Positions 47,849 through 57,214 of a stretch of DNA of 64,000 nucleotides are shown here, piece after piece. Each line of letters opens with the position of its first letter. Position 1 is the stretch's first letter. Origin of the DNA: Bacillus sp. V5-8f (GTDB lineage Bacteria > Bacillota > Bacilli > Bacillales > DSM-1321); NCBI RefSeq assembly GCF_002863565.1, contig NZ_PGUW01000007.1, forward strand, positions 248,001-312,000. Direction: 5' to 3'. The translations under genes and the position numbers were made by a program. Under the pieces are notes generated by a model. It ran no database searches. It worked only from the letters and a program-made list of their open reading frames with translations, and was not told the DNA's origin.

Positions 47849-47981
47849 AATATCATCCCTTCATCAAGTCATACTATTGCCATTATTATCTCTGTAATAT
47901 CGTAGGAGGGCAAACTTGAATTTTTTATGAATCGGTCTGCCAATGTGATAAAATATAACCGTAAAACTGGGAGGTTGAACT

Positions 47982-48353
47982 ATGAGAAAGAAAATTTCAA
48001 TGTTAAAAGCCGACATCATAAATCAAGAACTACTACTTACCCCGGAGAGTGATGCGGATTTGTCCGAGTTAACCCCTAAAGGGCAAATGCTGGTAGATTC
48101 GGATGGCGCCTCATTTATCTACATAATGGAAAATAAAGATGACTATACATATATTTCGTTGCCTGAGCCTATCTGGGCCAATATCAAAGCTGCCATGGCG
48201 GATAATATTCCTGCCGTTCTTGCCCAAGGAGATAAGAAGATTGAATTAGAGGGTTTATATGAAGAGCTTTCTTATTTAATAGAGAATATCAAGGGAAACA
48301 GCAATTATGGAGAGGATTTTGTTTCTAAAGTGGAGCAGGTATTCCTCTCATAG
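47982..48353 (+). CDS. yjbL: YjbL family protein (UPF0738)
   Basis: 123-residue acidic soluble protein. Conserved stretches are LTPKGQMLVDSDGASFIYI and YISLPEPIWANIKAAM. Starts at ATG 47982 behind GGGAGG. It is the first of a plus-strand run yjbL-yjbM-nadK-yjbO. Function unknown. Confidence 0.88.
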   Translation: MRKKISMLKADIINQELLLTPESDADLSELTPKGQMLVDSDGASFIYIMENKDDYTYISLPEPIWANIKAAMADNIPAVLAQGDKKIELEGLYEELSYLIENIKGNSNYGEDFVSKVEQVFLS

Positions 48354-48387
48354 CCGGTAGAAGCGTTTTGGAATAGGGGTGGCGAAC

Positions 48388-49011
48388 ATGGAACATTGGG
48401 AAGATTTTTTAGCTCCGTATAAACAGGCTGTTGAAGAATTAAAGGTAAAGTTAAAGGGAATGAGGACACAATTTGAACGGGAACACATCCATTCCCCGAT
48501 TGAGTTTGTTACAGGAAGGGTAAAGCCGATTGTCAGCATCCTCGACAAAGCGGCTGAGAAGAATATTCCGCTAGATAAATTGGAATCAGAAATGCAGGAC
48601 ATTGCGGGCCTCAGGATGATGTGCCAATTTGTCGATGATATAAAAGTAGTAGTCGAGCTGTTGCATAAGAGAAAAGACTTTGAAGTAATTGAAGAAAGAG
48701 ACTATATTTCACAGAAAAAAGCAAGCGGTTACCGCTCCTACCATGTCGTGATCCGCTACCCGGTGCAGACAATCAACGGTGAAAAAAAGATTCTTGCAGA
48801 AATACAAATCCGGACTCTATCAATGAATTTCTGGGCAACGATTGAACACTCGCTAAACTATAAATATAAAGGCGATTTTCCGGAAGATATTCAGGTCCGG
48901 CTAAAGAGGGCAGCTGAAGCAGCGTTCTCGCTGGATGAAGAAATGTCAAAAATCCGGTTGGAAATTAAGGAGGCGCAGCGAATTTTTTCAAGAAAAAAAG
49001 AAACACGCTAA
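48388..49011 (+). CDS. yjbM: Small alarmone synthetase YjbM (RelQ/SAS1)
   Basis: 207 residues; makes (p)ppGpp from GTP/GDP and ATP without a hydrolase domain. Core motifs: HSPIEFVTGRVKPIVSIL, DIAGLRMMC, the G-loop SGYRSYHVVIRYP and the catalytic EIQIRTLSMNFWATIEH. ATG 48388 follows GGGGTGG; a GTG at 48379 lies inside that site. RelQ enzymes are tetramers activated by pppGpp. Confidence 0.95.
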   Translation: MEHWEDFLAPYKQAVEELKVKLKGMRTQFEREHIHSPIEFVTGRVKPIVSILDKAAEKNIPLDKLESEMQDIAGLRMMCQFVDDIKVVVELLHKRKDFEVIEERDYISQKKASGYRSYHVVIRYPVQTINGEKKILAEIQIRTLSMNFWATIEHSLNYKYKGDFPEDIQVRLKRAAEAAFSLDEEMSKIRLEIKEAQRIFSRKKETR

Positions 49012-49084
49012 AAACGTGATGTGGTGTATGTGCTGACTTTGCCCCCCTTTCGTTACAAAAAATCTATTATATAGGATGGGACTT

Positions 49085-49879
49085 ATGAAATTCGCTATTA
49101 CCTCTAAAGGAGACGCTAAATCGAATACGCTTATGCACAAAATGCGCACATATCTTCAAGACTTCAATTTGGAATGTGACGAAGACCAGCCTGATATCGT
49201 AATTTCAGTAGGCGGGGACGGAACACTGCTTTATGCTTTCCATCGATATAAGAACCGCCTGGATAAGACTGCTTTTGTTGGTGTGCATACAGGCCACCTT
49301 GGATTTTATGCAGATTGGACCCCGGATGAAATGGAAAAGCTGGTGATTGCCCTTGCAAAAACGCCGTTCCAGGTGGTCGAATATCCCCTTTTAGAAGTGA
49401 TTATCCGATACAGGCATGGTGGCAGGGAATCGCGATTTCTTGCGTTGAATGAATCCACAATAAAAAGCGTGGAGGGAACGCTTGTTATGGATGTTGAAAT
49501 ACGGGGACAGCATTTTGAAATCTTCCGAGGGGACGGGCTTTGTGTATCAACGCCATCAGGAAGTACGGCTTATAATAAAGCGCTGGGCGGAGCCATCGTT
49601 CATCCGGCTATTGATGCTATCCAGCTCGCTGAAATGGCTTCAATCAACAACCGGGTGTTCCGTACTGTTGGTTCACCTCTATTACTGCCAGCACACCATA
49701 CCTGCATGCTGAAGCCAGTGAATAATGTAAATTTTCAAATTACAATCGACCATCTTTCCTTGGTACATGAAGATGTTAAGTCCGTGCAATTCAGGGTAGC
49801 TGACGAAAAAATCCGATTTGCCAGATTCAGGCCATTTCCCTTTTGGAAAAGGGTGCATGATTCATTTATTGCAAACTAG
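49085..49879 (+). CDS. nadK: NAD kinase
   Basis: 264 residues; phosphorylates NAD to NADP with ATP or polyphosphate. [12 protein letters not shown] contains the GGDG motif near residue 40, NESTIKS is the substrate-binding NE motif, and [16 protein letters not shown] follows. I chose ATG 49085 (MKFAITS), the usual family start; an in-frame ATG nine bases upstream is possible. It lies between yjbM and the pseudouridine synthase gene, as in B. subtilis. Confidence 0.95.
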   Translation: MKFAITSKGDAKSNTLMHKMRTYLQDFNLECDEDQPDIVISVGGDGTLLYAFHRYKNRLDKTAFVGVHTGHLGFYADWTPDEMEKLVIALAKTPFQVVEYPLLEVIIRYRHGGRESRFLALNESTIKSVEGTLVMDVEIRGQHFEIFRGDGLCVSTPSGSTAYNKALGGAIVHPAIDAIQLAEMASINNRVFRTVGSPLLLPAHHTCMLKPVNNVNFQITIDHLSLVHEDVKSVQFRVADEKIRFARFRPFPFWKRVHDSFIAN

Positions 49880-49896
49880 GGAGTTAACAAATATAT

Positions 49897-50820
49897 ATGC
49901 AAAATGAAACATTCGATAATAGATTCAAACTGCATTGGGTGGCATCTGAACGGGAAACGGGAATGTTATTAAGGGAATTTCTTCGGCAGCGCCAAATTTC
50001 TAGACGGGCATTAGCTGCTATAAAATTCGAGGGCGGTCTTATCCTGGTAAACGGCACGGAAGCAACTGTTCGTTATTCGTTAAAGGATGGCGATATCGTA
50101 CAACTTATTTTTCCACTGGAAGAACCAAGTACAGGACTTATTGCCGAAATGATTCCTCTAACTATCAAATATGAAGATGATTTTATCCTTGTGGTGTCAA
50201 AGCCACCTTTTATGAATACAATCCCTTCGAGGGAGCATCCTGCGGGCAGCCTGGCCAATGCCCTGGCAGGTTATTACCGGGACAAGGGGCTTGCTTCCAC
50301 CATTCATGTTGTAACAAGGCTGGACCGTGACACTTCAGGGCTAGTGTTGGTCGCGAAGCATAGCCATATTCACCATCTTTTAAGCGAACAGCAGAAGCAA
50401 GGGAAGGTAAAGCGTAGATACATAGCGGTTGCTGAAGGTTATATCAAAGAAGATTCAGGAAGAATTGAAGAACCGATCGGCCGAAAACCGACCAGCATTA
50501 TCGAGCGCGAGGTAAGGGCTGATGGCCAGTATGCCTGTACACTTTTTGAAGTGGCGGGAAGAGCAAAAGGCTACAGCGTGGTCCGGCTGCAACTCTTAAC
50601 CGGGAGGACCCATCAGATTCGCGTCCACTTATCGTATTTTGGTTTCCCTCTTGCCGGGGATGATTTATATGGGGGGTCAACAAAAGATATTTCCAGGCAG
50701 GCCCTGCATTGCAACAGTTTGAAATTCTGTCATCCTTTTTTAAATAAAGAGCTTGTATTTGAAGAACCGCTTCCGCTGGATATGCACCAGCTCCTGGAGT
50801 TGGGCAATAATCAGCGGTAG
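49897..50820 (+). CDS. yjbO: RluD-family pseudouridine synthase, YjbO-like
   Basis: 307 residues. An N-terminal S4-like RNA-binding part (LREFLRQRQISRRALAAIKF, LVNGTEAT) leads to the catalytic core. The core Asp is in VTRLDRDTSGLVLVAK, and GRTHQIRVHL follows. These enzymes convert uridine to pseudouridine in rRNA or tRNA; the target base is not known. It starts 17 bases after nadK and is probably co-transcribed. Confidence 0.93.
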   Translation: MQNETFDNRFKLHWVASERETGMLLREFLRQRQISRRALAAIKFEGGLILVNGTEATVRYSLKDGDIVQLIFPLEEPSTGLIAEMIPLTIKYEDDFILVVSKPPFMNTIPSREHPAGSLANALAGYYRDKGLASTIHVVTRLDRDTSGLVLVAKHSHIHHLLSEQQKQGKVKRRYIAVAEGYIKEDSGRIEEPIGRKPTSIIEREVRADGQYACTLFEVAGRAKGYSVVRLQLLTGRTHQIRVHLSYFGFPLAGDDLYGGSTKDISRQALHCNSLKFCHPFLNKELVFEEPLPLDMHQLLELGNNQR

Positions 50821-51337
50821 CTGTTATTTTGTTCCTAACATATAATATGTGGCGAGGCGAAGATTGGTTGCTAGGGTTGGTGGCACTAAATGTGTGTATA
50901 CGAAACATGTTTATACGATGGGAAACGGATGATAAAACTTGCGGGCGAACGTTTGGTTGAAGAAAATGGGATATCCGGAAAATACGGGAGAAAAAGCCAG
51001 GAAGAGAGATGACAAGGTCTAAATCCTGGTGGCAAAACATTCGGGGACATGCAGGACAAAATCCGAGGATCAGGAAAGCAAAATGTCCTTCATCAGGGAT
51101 AAGAAGGACAACATCCGAGGATCAGGAAAGCAAATTGTCCTTCATCGGGGATATGAAGGACAACATCCGGGGATCAGGAAAGAAAAATGTCCTTCATCGT
51201 GCATATAAAGGGAAAAAAATGCAAAGATCAGGCAATCTTCAAGCTGCCACAATTTTTTTAAATAAGTCTACAATTATTTATACAGGGGGTGTAAGTGCCA
51301 CCTGTCATATGATCGATCATAGAAGCCGCAGGATCGG
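50821..51337. other. Non-coding spacer with tandem 52-bp repeats
   Basis: About 500 bases between the ends of yjbO (plus strand) and prpE (minus strand). It holds three tandem 52-bp repeats (51054-51209). A plus-strand open frame runs through them but 52 is not a multiple of three, so the copies are read in different frames and this is not a real gene. No good terminator for yjbO was seen. Confidence 0.7.
51054..51209. repeat. Three tandem copies of a 52-bp hairpin-forming repeat
   Basis: Copies begin at 51054, 51106 and 51158. Each starts GGACAA(A/C)ATCCG(A/G)GGATC and contains TGTCCTTCATC about 30 bases on, so GGACA and TGTCC can pair in each unit. Copies differ by only a few bases. Confidence 0.92.
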
Positions 51338-52081
51338 TCAGTCGAATACCGTCCTGAATTTTTCCGGGACATATGGAAGAGTGGAAGGGACATCGACCAG
51401 TTCCATCTCCGGATATCTTAGGGCGGTTAATTTTCCTCCAAAAACACAGCCGGTATCAATGTTGTAGGTGTGGTTAACTTTCCGCGCTTCCTTAACCGGC
51501 GTGTGCCCATAGATAATCCATGGATTACCTGTATAACGCGCAGCCCAATCAAGCCTCACCGGGGTACCATCTGGGTGCTTAGCTCCTGTAATATCACCAT
51601 ACAGTACGAATGTTTTCACCTTATTGTTATGTTTGCCGATGTAGTCCTCCCGAATCCCTGCATGGGCAATGATCAAATTCCCACTGTCGAGAACCTGGTA
51701 AAGAGGTGCTTTCTCATAAAGTTCAATGAATTGCTTTCTGGCTTTTTTTTCTTCACGTGCTGAGAGGCCTTCGAGTTCCGCTACTGTTGTTTCAAGCCCG
51801 TGAGTTACTTGTACCTTGTTGCCCTTCAAATACCGATATAACTTATTACAATGGTTTCCCGGTGAATACAGGCCAAGTTTTTGCTTTACGACAAGATCAT
51901 ACACCGTTTCAATTACTTTTACCGAAAACGGCCCCCGGTCTGTAAGATCACCGACGAAGCCTAGAATCCTACCTGAGGGATGTACAGGTATGCCGCTGTC
52001 CCACGAATACCCCAGTTTTTCCGAAAGCGCCATAAATTCTTCAAAGCATCCGTGAATGTCGCCAATGATATCGATCTCCAT
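51338..52081 (-). CDS. prpE: PrpE-type phosphoesterase (PPP family)
   Basis: 247-residue metallophosphoesterase. PPP-family motifs GDIHGCFEE (start), GDLTDRGP and GNHCNKL are clear, with IAHAGIRED later. B. subtilis PrpE has Ap4A hydrolase and phosphatase activity and affects germination. I start at ATG 52081, behind GGGTGGG; the open frame continues upstream but lacks another site. It is divergent from mgtE. Confidence 0.92.
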   Translation of the reverse strand: MEIDIIGDIHGCFEEFMALSEKLGYSWDSGIPVHPSGRILGFVGDLTDRGPFSVKVIETVYDLVVKQKLGLYSPGNHCNKLYRYLKGNKVQVTHGLETTVAELEGLSAREEKKARKQFIELYEKAPLYQVLDSGNLIIAHAGIREDYIGKHNNKVKTFVLYGDITGAKHPDGTPVRLDWAARYTGNPWIIYGHTPVKEARKVNHTYNIDTGCVFGGKLTALRYPEMELVDVPSTLPYVPEKFRTVFD

Positions 52082-52287
52082 ATTTCCCACCCTTTGGACT
52101 AATCTCTTGCTGGTTCTTTTGTCATCATCATAATTGGCTGTCAACGAGACGACTTTTCTTACATTGTAAGCTAATAGTATAATACCCTGGAGGGAAATTA
52201 AATAATATCAACCTGAAAATGTGGAAGAATCTGGAGAGGGATTCCTTTCTTGAGAATGATAAAAACAATGGGGGGAGGTGTCAAAGA

Positions 52288-53661
52288 ATGACGGATTTTA
52301 TCGAAAATGAAAAAAATCAGGTTAATGAAGATCTCCTGGCCCAGACGTTAGAGCGTGAGGATATCGATGCCTTTCGAAGCGAATTCATGGATCTTCACCC
52401 ATACGATCAGGCTAAAGTTTATACTGGCCTAGATGCTGAAATTCGCTCCAGGGTTTATTTGTATCTTTCTCCGGAAGAGATGGCGAGCCTCTTTGAAAAT
52501 ATTGAAATTGATGAGGAAGAGTACCAGAACCTGCTAGCTGAAATGGATCCTGCTTATGTTGCAGAGATGCTTTCCCATATGTATGCTGACGATGCCGTAG
52601 ACGTCCTAAGTGAATTGGATAAGAATCAGGCTGTAAGTTATTTGACCATCATGGATGATGAGGCAGCCAAGGACATAAAGGATCTTCTGAGGTATGAGGA
52701 ATATACGGCAGGAAGTATCATGACCACGGAATTTATCGCGATTTCGGCCAATCAAACAGTCCGTTCAGCGATGCAAATCCTGAAAAATGAGGCACCCCAA
52801 GCTGAAACGATTTATTATATTTATGTAATTGATGACGGACGGAAACTCGTTGGAGTTATGTCATTGCGTGATTTAATAATCGCCGATGATGAGACGATGA
52901 TATCAGAAGTGATGTTAGACAGGGTGGTTGCAGTATCGGTTTCAGAGGATCAGGAAGAAGTTGCGAGAAAAATGAAGGATTACAATTTTCTCGCGATGCC
53001 GGTCGTAGACTTTCAGGAGCGAATTATTGGAATCATTACCGTAGATGATATCATGGACGTTATGGATGAAGAAGCGTCTGACGATTACTCCAAGCTCGCC
53101 GGCGTCTCGGATTTGGACCGAGTCGATAAGAATCCTTTTGCTGCAGCAAGGAAAAGGCTGCCATGGCTTGTGATCCTGTTATTTTTAGGAATGATAACAG
53201 CGAGCTTGATCGGTAGATTTGAAGAAACGTTGAGCAAAAAAGCGATTCTAGCTGTATTTATTCCGTTAATTGCGGGTATGGCAGGAAATACGGGAACTCA
53301 GGCGCTTGCCGTTGCTGTACGCGGGATAGCAACAGGTGATCTGGAGGATGAAAATAAATGGAAGCTATTGCTAAGGGAAGCGGGCACCGGGCTCATTACC
53401 GGTGCAACCTGCGGGATATTAGTCACCTTTGTCGTGTACTTCTGGCAGCATGACGTTGTCCTCGGTTTTTTGGTAGGTGTCTCAATCTTCGCTACGCTCA
53501 TTGTTGCCACTTTGGCAGGATCGCTTGTTCCGCTATTCATGCATAAAATGAAAATCGACCCTGCCGTTGCCTCGGGCCCTTTCATTACAACCATTAATGA
53601 CCTTATTAGTATTTTAATTTATTTTGGAATGGCAACCTTGTTCATGAGTTATCTGTCATAA
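52288..53661 (+). CDS. mgtE: Magnesium transporter MgtE
   Basis: 457 residues. N-terminal superhelical domain (about 1-135), two CBS domains (about 140-260) that sense Mg2+, then five membrane helices with the pore segment PLIAGMAGNTGTQALAV. ATG 52288 follows GGGAGG (52272-52277). The short leader has no M-box riboswitch that I can see. It is not at this place in B. subtilis but the prpE-mgtE pairing occurs in other bacilli. Confidence 0.95.
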   Translation: MTDFIENEKNQVNEDLLAQTLEREDIDAFRSEFMDLHPYDQAKVYTGLDAEIRSRVYLYLSPEEMASLFENIEIDEEEYQNLLAEMDPAYVAEMLSHMYADDAVDVLSELDKNQAVSYLTIMDDEAAKDIKDLLRYEEYTAGSIMTTEFIAISANQTVRSAMQILKNEAPQAETIYYIYVIDDGRKLVGVMSLRDLIIADDETMISEVMLDRVVAVSVSEDQEEVARKMKDYNFLAMPVVDFQERIIGIITVDDIMDVMDEEASDDYSKLAGVSDLDRVDKNPFAAARKRLPWLVILLFLGMITASLIGRFEETLSKKAILAVFIPLIAGMAGNTGTQALAVAVRGIATGDLEDENKWKLLLREAGTGLITGATCGILVTFVVYFWQHDVVLGFLVGVSIFATLIVATLAGSLVPLFMHKMKIDPAVASGPFITTINDLISILIYFGMATLFMSYLS

Positions 53662-53803
53662 AGCAACCTTAATGTCATTCACAGGTAGGGAACGTTTTGA
53701 CATTCATTTTGGACGGATAAAAGTGCATGATTCTAAGGATACACCAAAGTCAAAGATTTTTGGGAAGAACAGTTTCAGGAATAACCTACCTTTCACTATA
53801 GTA

Positions 53804-53842
53804 ACGCCGGTGTACCAAAGTAAATGGCAACACCGGTTTTTC
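53804..53842 (+). terminator. Terminator downstream of mgtE
   Basis: CCGGTGT (53807-53813) / ACACCGG (53830-53836) followed by TTTTTC. Confidence 0.75.
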
Positions 53843-53861
53843 TATAAAAGGGCTTGATCCT

Positions 53862-54704
53862 TTAATGGATTTGGCTTTCAAACAGGGCATTACGTTGATT
53901 AAACCGTGCAATGATTTTTAACAAAAAGAGATTACAAACAAACAGCACGATTCCTATAAGGAACAAAATCACAGGGCTTAAAAAAAATAGTCCACTCGCC
54001 TGGCTGATAATAATCCCGACAATGGGCAAAATCATAATTCCCCCGAATTGCTGGGCTTCCTGGAAGGACTTTACTCTTGCCGATACAAGTATATTCAGAA
54101 GGATATTGAAGATAACAAGAGCGGGAATTACCCAAAACATAAAGAGCAGCCAAGCGGCATTCAAAAAGAGGATGCTATCAAGCGCCTTGAAAGAAATTAT
54201 GTTTACAACAATCATGTTTATGATAAAGCAAGTATAGGTGATCAATAAAGTTGGAATAAGTGATGCCAACACTTTGCCTAAAAACAAGTCATAAACCGAT
54301 ATCGGAGCAAATAGCAGGGTTTCCAACGTTTTTCTTTCTTTTTCTCCCGCAAAGCTGTTGGATGCTGTAACCATGGAATGAATAATGGCTGGCATTAAGA
54401 AAAAAGGAATTAACATAAAATTCATGAAAAAATAAACAAACTTGAAACCCAAGGTTGGCAATTGTGAGAGGGTTGTACGTATCTCCATAACAGGGAAATG
54501 ATCAATGACGGCAAGAATTGGCTTTTCAATGTCTTCGGCTGATTGGTTCAATAAATCCGTATGGATTCCCAGGTATGCCATCACTGCTGGAAAAGCAATA
54601 CATAGGACAAACGACAAAATCACCATTGGAACCCATATCTTTTTTGAAGAAAAAATAGACTTTATATCTTTTATCGCAATGGCTTTTATTATTTGTCTAT
54701 TCAT
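53862..54704 (-). CDS. ABC-2 type transporter permease
   Basis: 280 residues with about six membrane helices and a large loop after the first (near 45-95). The motif NSFAGEKERKTLETLLFAPIS is typical of ABC-2 permeases of the NatB/YhaP type, which export small ions, lipids or drugs. I start at ATG 54704, behind AGGTGA and overlapping the ATPase gene. Its partner is the ATPase gene just upstream. Substrate unknown. Confidence 0.85.
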   Translation of the reverse strand: MNRQIIKAIAIKDIKSIFSSKKIWVPMVILSFVLCIAFPAVMAYLGIHTDLLNQSAEDIEKPILAVIDHFPVMEIRTTLSQLPTLGFKFVYFFMNFMLIPFFLMPAIIHSMVTASNSFAGEKERKTLETLLFAPISVYDLFLGKVLASLIPTLLITYTCFIINMIVVNIISFKALDSILFLNAAWLLFMFWVIPALVIFNILLNILVSARVKSFQEAQQFGGIMILPIVGIIISQASGLFFLSPVILFLIGIVLFVCNLFLLKIIARFNQRNALFESQIH

Positions 54705-55608
54705 CGCGCTCACCTATAATCTTGAAATATAGTGATTCAAGGCTTCTATTTGTAATTTTGCTTGAATGAATCCAGGTTTCCTTAAGGATTTCCCTTAACA
54801 AAGGGGTGATTTCATCCTTTGAAGAAAGTGCGAACTCTATTCCCTCCTTGCCTTTTTGCTCTATCGGATAACCCATATAAAAACTGTCCTTGACCTTTAA
54901 TCCGGTTTCTACTAAAAAACGGATTTCTTTCAGGTACTTATCCTCCAGCTCATGCTTTGTCCCTTTTTCCATGATCCGCCCGTTTTTCAAAAATAAATAG
55001 GAATCACAAATATGCTTAAGCTGGTGCAGGACATGGGAACAAATTAAAATCGTGACGTTTTCTTCTTTGTTCACTCGATCCAAATAAAAAATTACAGAAT
55101 TGATTCCGTCAGGATCTAGACCATTTGTAGGCTCATCCAAGAATAATAATTTTGGATGATGCAACAATGCCTTTGCGAGGGAAACTCGTTTTTTCATTCC
55201 GGTCGAGAAAGTCCCAACTGGTTTATCCTTAACTTCTAGCAAGTCAAACTGATCCAGCAAGTAGCTAAGCCTTCTTTCATCATTGACTCCGTAGATCTTA
55301 GCGAAGAACTTAAGGTTCTCCCAGGCGGTCATATCGTTGTAAAGAGAAGCGCTTTCGGTAACGATGCCTGAGTTTTTTCGGATTTCGTCCCCTTCTGTGA
55401 TTGGATTCTTCCCCAACACAGAAATCGTGCCGCAAGTAGCATCAATTACCCCGTTCAACAAGCGGATGATAGTTGTTTTGCCTGCTCCGTTAGGTCCCAA
55501 CAGACCGGTGATGCTTCCTTTTTCTATGGAAAATGAAACGTCTGTTAAAATGGACTGCCCATTAATTGTTTTCGCAACCTCTGTTACTTCGATTATACTG
55601 TTATTCAA
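54697..55608 (-). CDS. ABC transporter ATP-binding protein
   Basis: 303 residues. Walker A GPNGAGKTT, signature FSTGMKKR (a common variant of LSGGQ in export ATPases), Walker B LLFLDEPTNGLD and an H-loop His in ICSHVLHQL. A C-terminal domain of about 90 residues follows. The start is TTG 55608 with a G-rich site upstream. It overlaps the permease gene by eight bases, so the two form one exporter operon. No sensor genes are near and the substrate is unknown. Confidence 0.88.
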   Translation of the reverse strand: MNNSIIEVTEVAKTINGQSILTDVSFSIEKGSITGLLGPNGAGKTTIIRLLNGVIDATCGTISVLGKNPITEGDEIRKNSGIVTESASLYNDMTAWENLKFFAKIYGVNDERRLSYLLDQFDLLEVKDKPVGTFSTGMKKRVSLAKALLHHPKLLFLDEPTNGLDPDGINSVIFYLDRVNKEENVTILICSHVLHQLKHICDSYLFLKNGRIMEKGTKHELEDKYLKEIRFLVETGLKVKDSFYMGYPIEQKGKEGIEFALSSKDEITPLLREILKETWIHSSKITNRSLESLYFKIIGERDE

Positions 55609-55730
55609 GACGGAGCCCCCCCTTTTCAGTATATCAGAAAAAATGGAAAAAAGATGAAGGGGAAAGGTTAATTTAACGGGTTCAGTCCGAAACTATTCCT
55701 ATATAGCTTATTCCGAACATGGAAAAAGGT

Positions 55731-55783
55731 TTGAATCCCTATTGATATTTGATATACTTTAAATTAGTACTAGGTACTATTAA
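55731..55783 (+). promoter_or_regulatory. fabI promoter with FapR operator
   Basis: TTGAAT (55731-55736), 16-base spacer, TATACT (55753-55758). The palindrome ATTAGTACTAGGTACTA begins at 55763, right at the expected transcription start, and matches the FapR site well. Confidence 0.82.
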
Positions 55784-55809
55784 CTTGTATAAAAAGGAGG
55801 GCAAATGGT

Positions 55810-56580
55810 ATGGCTTTATCTTTAGAGGGAAAAACATATGTGGTAATGGGTGTTGCAAACAAGCGAAGCATTGCCTGGGGAATTGCCCGATCCCTTCATG
55901 CAGCGGGCGCTAAATTAATTTTTACATATGCCGGTGAACGTCTTGAGAAAAGTGTGAGAGAGCTTGCTGAATCGTTAGGTGCTTCTTCACTTGTACTTCC
56001 TTGTGATGTCACAAGTGACGAGAGCATTGAAAGCTGCTTTGCTCAAATCAAAGAGGAAGCCGGAACAATTCAAGGAATCGCTCATTGCATCGCCTTTGCG
56101 AACAAGGAGGAGCTTGAGGGAGACTATATGAATACGACTCGTGATGGCTTTCTGTTGGCACATAACATAAGCTCTTACTCGTTGACCGCGGTTGCAAAGG
56201 CAGCAAAGGACCTAATGGCAGAGGGTGGCAGCATTGTTACATTAACTTACCTTGGGGGCGAACGGGTTCTTCCGAATTATAATGTAATGGGCGTTGCGAA
56301 AGCTTCACTTGATGCTAGCGTGCGCTATCTGGCAAATGATCTTGGGAAACACGGAATTCGAGTTAATTCCATCTCTGCCGGGCCGATCCGAACATTATCT
56401 GCCAAAGGAGTCAGTGACTTTAACTCTATCCTGAAAAAGATAGAAGAAGAAGCCCCGTTAAGACGAACCACTACACCTGAAGAGGTAGGAGATACAGCGG
56501 TATTCTTATTTAGCGACATGTCACGCGGTATTACCGGGGAAAACATTCATGTAGACTCTGGGTACCATATTAAAGGCTAA
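55810..56580 (+). CDS. fabI: Enoyl-ACP reductase FabI
   Basis: 256 residues; NAD(P)H-dependent last step of each fatty-acid elongation round. Short-chain-dehydrogenase fold with GVANKRSIAWGIA near the start and the FabI-type Tyr/Lys pair in YNVMGVAKASL. ATG 55810 follows AAGGAGG. With fabH-fabF it shares a FapR-type operator. A target of triclosan-type inhibitors in other bacteria. Confidence 0.97.
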   Translation: MALSLEGKTYVVMGVANKRSIAWGIARSLHAAGAKLIFTYAGERLEKSVRELAESLGASSLVLPCDVTSDESIESCFAQIKEEAGTIQGIAHCIAFANKEELEGDYMNTTRDGFLLAHNISSYSLTAVAKAAKDLMAEGGSIVTLTYLGGERVLPNYNVMGVAKASLDASVRYLANDLGKHGIRVNSISAGPIRTLSAKGVSDFNSILKKIEEEAPLRRTTTPEEVGDTAVFLFSDMSRGITGENIHVDSGYHIKG

Positions 56581-56625
56581 GACACAAAATATAATTCCAA
56601 TCAATAAAGCGTTGATCGCAATGTA

Positions 56626-56660
56626 CACAAAGCTTGTCCAAACTGGGCAGGCTTTTTTTG
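56626..56660 (+). terminator. Terminator after fabI
   Basis: AAGCTTGTCC / GGGCAGGCTT with mismatches, then TTTTTTG. Confidence 0.65.
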
Positions 56661-56942
56661 CAGGTGAGAAGCGAATAGTGGCGAAAACAGACTAAATTCC
56701 TTTGGGACCGCTTTTATGATCTATAGCTTTTCAACTATGCTCGCTTTACATTGGGGCAGATTTTTTATTCGTCTTGCTTTCAGGAGATTGTCTGTCCATG
56801 AAATCGATCCTTTATGAAACGGAAAAAGTGGAAAAATAGGGTGATTCATAATCCCGCTACAACGGCCATATACATATGAAAAAGGATTCTGCCTTTTTTG
56901 ACTCATGCCGTTCATCGTTGAATTCACAGACGGGAGGGGAAA
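56661..56942. other. Spacer with possible further relic sequence
   Basis: No intact gene. Plus-strand fragments such as PLQRPYTYEKGFC and MPFIVEFTDGRG sit just upstream of the CotO-like relic and may belong to it. The 77-codon frame on the minus strand has no ribosome site. Confidence 0.4.
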
Positions 56943-57207
56943 AATGGAAGGCAAAACAGATTCCTATTCACAAAATGCTTCCTTCGTAAAAAGTTTAGCG
57001 AAATGAATACAGAGGAAAGGATTTTACTATTAGGGAGGCTTCCTGTTCTTGCACCAAGACCTATTTGCGAGATTTTTATAAATGGGAGCCAGTGGATCGG
57101 CAAAGGATAGATCAATGGTTTATATCCAGACGTGTTTTACGAGAAAAACGCTTCAATTTTCTATTGATAAGATAGAATCAGTGGAAGTGATCAAATACCT
57201 GAGGTGA
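56943..57207 (+). pseudogene. Frameshifted small gene resembling the CotO C-terminal domain
   Basis: A good ribosome site (GGGAGGGG) precedes ATG 56943, but that frame stops after 20 codons. The next frame reads GRLPVLAPRPICEIFINGSQW, then a stop, and a third reads QFSIDKIESVEVIKYLR with a stop at 57205-57207. In order these match the outline of the CotO end downstream (SRYPAKAKKPTCEATVKG, later IYDLHVSDIQDLRVL). It is therefore probably a dead paralog or neighbour of cotO. The match is by eye. Confidence 0.55.
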
Positions 57208-57214
57208 GAATGAT

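Noticed and set aside
51009..51467. Plus-strand frame of 152 codons through the 52-bp repeats
   Set aside because: The 52-base period shifts frame between copies and there is no ribosome site; the 3' part is antisense to prpE.
52145..52287. Magnesium riboswitch (M-box) before mgtE
   Set aside because: The leader is too short and has none of the M-box core sequences.
56721..56954. 77-codon minus-strand frame after fabI
   Set aside because: No ribosome site, unusual composition, and it overlaps the start of the CotO-like relic.
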